12,602 bases of DNA from the NCBI GenBank assembly GCA_037447655.1, contig JBBHKE010001469.1, forward strand, positions 155,526 to 168,127, read 5' to 3'. Made by a program: the position numbers and the translations under genes. Shown here in pieces: positions 8,158 to 12,602 of the stretch. Within the stretch, counting starts at the first letter, position 1. Each line of letters starts with the position of its first letter. Origin of the DNA: Zygnema cylindricum. Its lineage: Eukaryota > Streptophyta > Zygnematophyceae > Zygnematales > Zygnemataceae. The notes beneath the pieces were generated by a model. It was not told the DNA's origin. It made no database searches and was given only the letters and a program-made list of their open reading frames with translations.

Positions 8158-8378
8158 CACCGTGAGTCGCTATTAGTGTTAATGTTCTTTTTGACACTTA
8201 AAACATCTTTTCTCAGTACACACGTGTCGGATAGCGGATCTGACGGTTGCGATTGAACGGTAAGATTCTCAGCTTTCGATTGGCGGTCTCAAATTGACAA
8301 TAGAATAAGTGTGTACAAAGATAAAATGTTTTGATTGGTGAAAAAGTTTTTAAACTTTTACTGTAGCGATATAAGGTG
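8158..8378. mobile_element. 221-bp MITE, copy B, TA-flanked
   Basis: The element starts CACCGTGAGTCGCTATTAG and its right end, read on the - strand, starts CACCTTATATCGCTACAG. The terminal repeats extend imperfectly for about 75 bp, including AAAACATTTTATCTTTGTAC against AAAACATCTTTTCTCAGTAC. TA flanks both ends (8156-8157 and 8379-8380). The whole element is related to copy A, with the inner GATTGGCGGTCTCAAA block retained. The first bases match the 501-bp element at 855 and the orphan end at 9750, so all four belong to one terminal-repeat family. It has no transposase. Confidence 0.8.
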
Positions 8379-9749
8379 TACTGTTGTTGCAAAAATCGCA
8401 CAGGTCATGCGCCTTCGGACACGTGGACGCCAGATCGCCAAAATCCAATCGAAAATCTTTTCAAAAATATTTTACGTAACGCTCTTTCTGCCATCCTTTC
8501 AGCTTCTCTCTCTTCCTGCCGTTCCTTGTAGGGATTGAATTGAAGTACATAGAGTACGGATGGAATATCTAAAACGCCAGCGCACTATTATATATGTACG
8601 GATGGCGTTGCACCAGAATATTCGGAGATTCCTCGCAAAAACTTACAATGTGCCGCGACCCGGTATTTCAGAGGACAGGTGTCACAGTCTTATTTTAATT
8701 GAGTGACAGGGAGGTCGCACGCTGTCATCAGCTGTCAGAGGACAATTGCCGGCAGCGCCGTCTTAGTGACGTAAGCAACTGACAAGCATCGGCCGGAAAA
8801 AGATGGTACTTTTTCCGTACACTTTGGCAATTTAGCTACGGGAAGCGGATTTTATTTTTCTGCGTATAATAAAATAAAATACGTGTAAATTAAATATTTT
8901 TCGTGGCGAAAAGGCGACAAAGGCAGTTTCCCTCTGATGGACAACGAGTGGCCGGATCATGAAATCCGATGCAGTTTTGTCCTTTTCTGGCCGTGTTGCT
9001 CAATGCATTTCGTTTGTTTTGTTGCAAGGGTGTTTGTCTTTCTTTCCTTCGTCGCACCTGTTGCTGTACGGACAGCCTGGATGGGCAAGCCGAACTGCGA
9101 GGCGATTTTCTTTAAAATTTGTCGTTTTCTGATGTTTTTTGTTCCCATTAAATTTTATGCGGGGCGGGCATTTTAATGCTTCTGTAACCAGAGACGGAGA
9201 AAGAAACCGTACTGAACGGTACTAAACCGTACTATTTTCACACGTACCTTCCGTCAACAAAAGTACGGTTCTTGAGTAAAACGGCGAAAATATTTTTGAG
9301 GGTGCGAGTAACAATGTCACGAAAATATTCCGCACTTTTTTTTTAGCGGACGTTTGTCACGTAATTTTAAGATGCCCAAAATTTATGGCATCTCAAAAGG
9401 GCGTACCCGTACGGAAAAAGAAGGTCGTCCTTCGATGATTCTTTGCATGCCCATACATGGTACGCAAATGAACAATTTACATTGCAATTGGTCGGTGTTA
9501 AAAATCTTTGTCGATTTTCAATATACGGTCATTATCCACGTGGAACCTCTCAAAGCTAAGCACTCATGCGGAAGCTTGTTTACTGTTTACATTAACAACG
9601 CGATGGCCGCTGGTCCAAAATCCCATAACAACTTATGTTTCCGTACAATTATGAAAACCTTTCGATGGAACTTATATCGAAGGGTGTGTTCCCATGTAAC
9701 CGTAACTTAGTTTTATTGCTTTGTTTTTTAGTGAAGATTTTTTGTACTA
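8379..9749. other. GTACGG-rich non-coding DNA, no confident gene
   Basis: This stretch has many GTACGG/CCGTAC words (for example 8554, 8596, 8815, 9066, 9207, 9227, 9263, 9407). It includes GGAAAAAG-ATGGTA-CTTTTTCC near 8795-8816, a short hairpin. The longest frame with an ATG is 9372-9710, about 112 codons. It has no recognisable domain, signal or neighbour context and I do not call it a gene. Confidence 0.45.
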
Positions 9750-9770
9750 CACCGTGAATCGTTATTAGCG
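9750..9770. mobile_element. Orphan terminal inverted repeat of the CACCGTGAATCG family
   Basis: CACCGTGAATCGTTATTAGC begins right after TA (9748-9749) and closely matches the outer ends of the elements at 855 and 8158. I found no partner end (reverse complement, ending CGGTG-TA) downstream to the window edge. It may be the left end of a truncated or larger element. Confidence 0.6.
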
Positions 9771-10440
9771 TACTGTACGCTATATCGGTACCCCGAAATT
9801 TTGACATTGATACACGACATACAGTGATTGAATCTAATTTATCTTTGACATTAAATACGGTATTTGTAAATTAGCGTCAATGGTATTACCGTACTGGATT
9901 CATGAATAGTGTGGTGTACGGAAGTAGTTTGTTCGTACAACATTGTACTTTTTTACCGAAATCCATACGGAAATTGTGGTTATCTTATGTCGGCCGCATA
10001 CATAGCTGCGCTTACAATAGTTGTGGAGTCGAGTTTGCAAAATAAACGTTCGCATACATTCAGACATTCGTTTTTGTGTGTTATAGTGTGAACCGATAAC
10101 ACGTGCACATGGTAAAACCTGTCCATGTTACGTAAGCGTAATGTTGCGTACTTACACATGTCCATGGTCGCGTTAGAGTTAAGTCTAATACATTGCCGTT
10201 TTAACTCTATTTGAGATATTGCAAAATTAATAGAGTATATATTTACACTATTACAGGGTCAAAAAGAGACATAACCGTAATACGGACCTTTAAACCAAAG
10301 AGACGCTTATTAGAGTTAAGTTTGACCCTAAAATGGGTAATGCTTCACAAAACGACAACAAATTACTGTCACATTGTAAAAATATTAGAGTAAAGTTACA
10401 AAATTTAGGATTGAAGAAAAGCGGCGCCTAGAAAACGGCA
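9771..10440. other. AT-rich DNA with an inverted and a direct short repeat
   Basis: No gene is recognised. TAGAGTTAA at 10174-10182 pairs perfectly with TTAACTCTA at 10201-10209 across an 18-base loop. TTAGAGTTAAGT also recurs directly near 10312. These AGAGTTAA words resemble the AGAGTAA words inside the 855 element. The stretch may therefore be the interior of the element whose end lies at 9750, but that is a guess. Confidence 0.4.
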
Positions 10441-10470
10441 ATTGATATCAAACCAACGGCAAATGCGGAG

Positions 10471-10498
10471 AGAACACAAAAAATAGATTTTGTGTTCT
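10471..10498. repeat. Perfect 11-bp-stem hairpin
   Basis: AGAACACAAAA (10471-10481) and TTTTGTGTTCT (10488-10498) are exact reverse complements separated by six bases. It lies upstream of the possible promoter at 10654-10764. Its role is unknown; it could be a MITE remnant or a chance structure. Confidence 0.75.
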
Positions 10499-10653
10499 GA
10501 CTAATCCCAACCACATCTTCGTCCTCTGGTGGGTGAATTCAGAATCTCGCAGAGCCATTTTCACATGACGTCGCCATTTTTTCGGCAAGATACGGATCGT
10601 CTCCCCGCCGCCTCGCTGAGTCTCGCAACATCCATCGACTCCATACCTCTTTT

Positions 10654-10764
10654 TAGGGTTTACAGCAGTATTAGGGTACACAACAATTTGCCGAAACAAC
10701 AAGAGGAATCGCGCCATTACCGTCGCTATAAATTATAGGGTTTATGAACGGTTTTTGGGTAAGT
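10654..10764 (+). promoter_or_regulatory. Possible plant promoter: TATA box with two teloboxes and a splice donor
   Basis: CTATAAATTA at 10726-10735 fits a plant TATA box. TAGGGTTT, the telobox common near transcription starts of plant translation-related genes, occurs at 10654-10661 and 10736-10743. An ATG at 10744 is followed after five codons by GGGTAAGT (GT at 10759), a good donor site, and then by a long CT-rich stretch, as in a 5'-leader intron. No confident downstream exon was identified, so the gene it would serve is unknown. Confidence 0.35.
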
Positions 10765-10789
10765 GCGCATTTCACCATGTTTTTTCATA

Positions 10790-11050
10790 TTTTTCGCACC
10801 CTCTACCTTATTATTCTTCCTCCTTTTTCATTCTCTATCTCTTTTTATCCCGTTTACCTCTTCATTTTCGCATTGTCTATCTCTCACATTCTTTCCCACT
10901 TCATTTGCTTACCTTTCTCCCTCACTCTGTTCTCCCCTCTCTCTCTCACTCATTTTGTCCCATACCCTTTCTCTAATCTTCTCTCTCATTCCCTTCTTCT
11001 CACTGTTCCGTCTCTCTCTGTCCGTCATATTTCTCGTTTTATTTGTTGAG
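10790..11050 (+). repeat. Long CT-rich tract
   Basis: About 260 bases are dominated by C and T, with many CTCTCTC and TTTCTC words. It is open in two + frames, giving Leu/Ser/Phe-rich translations that reflect composition, not a protein. It follows the possible TATA box and could be a transcribed leader or leader intron, or simply degenerate microsatellite. Confidence 0.7.
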
Positions 11051-11847
11051 CCCATATACCCCCTACTAATCCGTTATCTTCCTCTCTCTTTCGTATGTAA
11101 AACTGTCATCTTTGATCAACTTCTATCCGACGGCCGTTGTATTGGGGAGCATCCTACGGCAACATGTGATCGTAGGGAAGAACAAAGCATCATTTTGAAG
11201 GTGTTGGACAGGATGAAAGTTTCGAGAGTAAACCTTGAGGAGCTTTGCATAGATCTGTATTTGTCGTCACCGATCGTTGCTAATTAGTTAGTGTGTGTAA
11301 TATTACCAAATTGTTAAATTATTTTTAAGGGGATTTCCGAGCTAGAGGTAGAAACGATAAGAATTATGTTAGAACATAGAGCTTTGTTGAATATTGTAGA
11401 TTAATAGGCTTATATTTTTGTTTTAGTTTAACGTTGTGAAAACGATATCATCGTGAAATATACAAATTTTGTAATTTTTTTCCCATTGTTGTTAATCAAT
11501 GATTTTATTAGTGTCAACTTAGTATATATATTTTTATTAATAATGTGTTTTTTTACTTGCTTTCATGTTGTACCGATGACTTTTTCGCATTGGAATATAT
11601 TAAATCTCGGTGTCTTTTCGTTTGTGTATCATCTGTATATGTTGAAAATATGCATTATTCTTTCTTATCACCGCGTATATTACTTGAACTTTTCTTTTCC
11701 TACATGGAAGATTTTGCTTTCACCATTCAATCCAGTTTTTATGGTTTCAGCCTTGTCAAAATTGATATTTTTGCCATGGTAAAAACCTTCTTACTTGTTC
11801 AAAGCTTTAATAATATCCACCTAATATGTAAACTGACGGTTCACGGA
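11051..11847. other. AT-rich stretch, one unrecognised open segment
   Basis: The segment 11100-11287 (+) is open and ends NLEELCIDLYLSSPIVAN at a TAG stop (11285-11287). Its composition is more balanced than the surroundings, so it might be a terminal exon of the gene promoted near 10726. I recognise no family and cannot place the splice acceptor. From 11290 to 11847 the DNA is AT-rich with hydrophobic-looking but unconvincing frames. Confidence 0.35.
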
Positions 11848-12413
11848 CCAGCGACGAACCAAACTCGCAGCTGTAAAGCCATGCGATCAGACAAACAACG
11901 CTACAATGAATCCATGATTTGCATTCAGCGACGAGGCAATGTCTGCTTTGTCGGAGATAATGATGATTCACTTTCGCCGCTGGATTTCCACCCAGCGACA
12001 AGACAATCTCTGCTTTGTCGAACATGATGCAAAAACTGTTTCAAAGCTGGATTTTCGTCCAGCGACGAGACACTCTGCATCGTCGAAGATGATGCAAAAA
12101 TTGTTTCAAAGCTGGATTTCCATCCAGCGACGCGACACTCTGTGCATCGTCGAAAATGAAGCAGAAACTGTTTCGTCGCTAGATTTCCATCCAGCGACGA
12201 GACACTGCATCGTCGAAAATGATGCAGAAACTGTTTCGTCGCTGGATTTCCATCCAGCGACGAGATAGCCGCTGCTTTGTCGAAGATGATGCAGAAGCAA
12301 TTTCGCTGCTGGGTTTCCATCCAGCGACGACATTGTCTCTACATTGTCGAAGATCATGCTGAAGCAGTTTGAAAGCTGGATCTCCATCCAGCGACGAGAA
12401 GTTATCGTCGCTG
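11848..12413. repeat. ~67-bp-period array of CAGCGACGA units with internal hairpins
   Basis: CCAGCGACGA or a close variant starts at 11848, 11925, 11992, 12059, 12124, 12191, 12254, 12321 and 12388, giving spacings of 77, 67, 67, 65, 67, 63, 67 and 67. Each better-preserved unit has GCTGGA-TTTCCA-TCCAGC, a stem-loop. At about 12236-12263 the arms extend to a perfect 11 bp (TCGTCGCTGGA and TCCAGCGACGA). A second dyad, TGCATC...GATGCA, lies between them. The left units (11848-11991) are more diverged. The last unit closes with CAGCGACGA (12389-12397) and TCGTCGCTG (12405-12413). Period lengths are not multiples of three, so it is not coding. It resembles subterminal repeats of a DNA transposon or a small satellite. 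Confidence 0.88.
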
Positions 12414-12480
12414 AAAGGGCAATCATTAACTATGTACGTGAAAATGCTGTAAAAATTATGAACTTCCTATATGGATGATG

Positions 12481-12511
12481 AATCAGCGACGAAGTATACT
12501 CGTCGCTGATT
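12481..12511. repeat. Perfect 12-bp-stem hairpin with the same CAGCGACGA core
   Basis: AATCAGCGACGA (12481-12492) and TCGTCGCTGATT (12500-12511) are exact reverse complements with a 7-base loop. It lies about 70 bp beyond the array and carries the same core word. It may be the subterminal edge of the element containing the array. No terminal CACTA sequence or target duplication is visible before the window ends. Confidence 0.85.
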
Positions 12512-12602
12512 AGTTTAAGGGGTACAATGCTGCAATATATATAATTCCATGCTACATGTATACTCAAATATTTAACACCACATTAACATCATCTCAAGGT
12601 AA
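12512..12602. other. AT-rich right edge, nothing recognised
   Basis: A short AT-rich run to the window end, with TATATATAA near 12535. No gene or repeat is supported. Confidence 0.5.

Noticed and set aside
9372-9710. 112-codon + strand frame
   Set aside because: No domain, signal peptide, splice context or recognisable relative; this length can arise by chance in a window of this size.
10763-11287. 174-codon + strand open frame
   Set aside because: Most of it is translation of the CT-rich tract (Leu, Ser, Phe runs), and it overlaps another open frame of the same composition. Only the last ~60 codons have balanced composition, and they are described separately.
11848-12413. CRISPR-like array
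   Set aside because: Spacing is regular, but the intervals between cores are themselves similar, the units are hairpins, there are no cas genes and the window is eukaryotic.
11925-12426. Overlapping open frames on both strands with repeated peptides
   Set aside because: They follow the CAGCGACGA array, whose period is not a multiple of three and whose units differ in length. Both strands are open because of the repeat, not coding selection.
11848-12602. CACTA transposon terminus
   Set aside because: The CAGCGACGA repeats suggest such an element, but no CACTA terminal sequence, terminal inverted repeat or 3-bp target duplication is visible in the window.

Overview
This window looks like nuclear DNA from a land plant. 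The evidence is a decayed Ty1/copia retrotransposon, short non-autonomous DNA transposons flanked by TA dinucleotides, a possible spliced gene start with plant-type splice sites and start context, telobox motifs (TAGGGTTT) beside a TATA box, and AT-rich, transposon-laden intergenic DNA. No bacterial-style gene organisation is present, and almost every open frame is short and lacks recognisable protein features. The species cannot be named from the sequence.

Layout: (1) 1-854 is a C-rich tract followed by AT-rich DNA with no gene. (2) 855-1355 is a 501-bp TA-flanked element with terminal inverted repeats. (3) About 1635-5510 is a heavily mutated copia element on the + strand. Relics lie in the order gag (with zinc knuckle), protease, integrase, reverse transcriptase, RNase H, with many stops and frameshifts. 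I found no LTRs. (4) 5511-6304 is AT-rich and pyrimidine-rich DNA ending in a 41-bp tandem duplication with G-quadruplex potential. (5) 6305-6679 on the - strand is the best candidate host gene: two phase-compatible exons encoding a signal peptide and a short Cys/Trp-containing segment. The rest of the gene was not found. (6) 6.4-10 kb is a separate compositional domain, very rich in GTACGG/CCGTAC, with a roughly 110-bp direct repeat, a 3 x 22-bp tandem repeat, palindromes, two related ~220-bp MITEs and an orphan MITE end. (7) 10.1-11.05 kb has inverted repeats, a possible promoter (TATA box plus teloboxes) and a long CT-rich tract. (8) 11.85-12.51 kb is a ~67-bp-period array built around CAGCGACGA and its inverse, with internal hairpins, closing with a perfect 12-bp-stem hairpin.

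No set of genes here forms a pathway. Most of the window is mobile-element remains and repeats around one probable gene fragment and one possible promoter. The observations most worth following are the TA-flanked MITE family sharing CACCGYGARTCG ends, the hairpin array at the right edge, and the local GTACGG excess.
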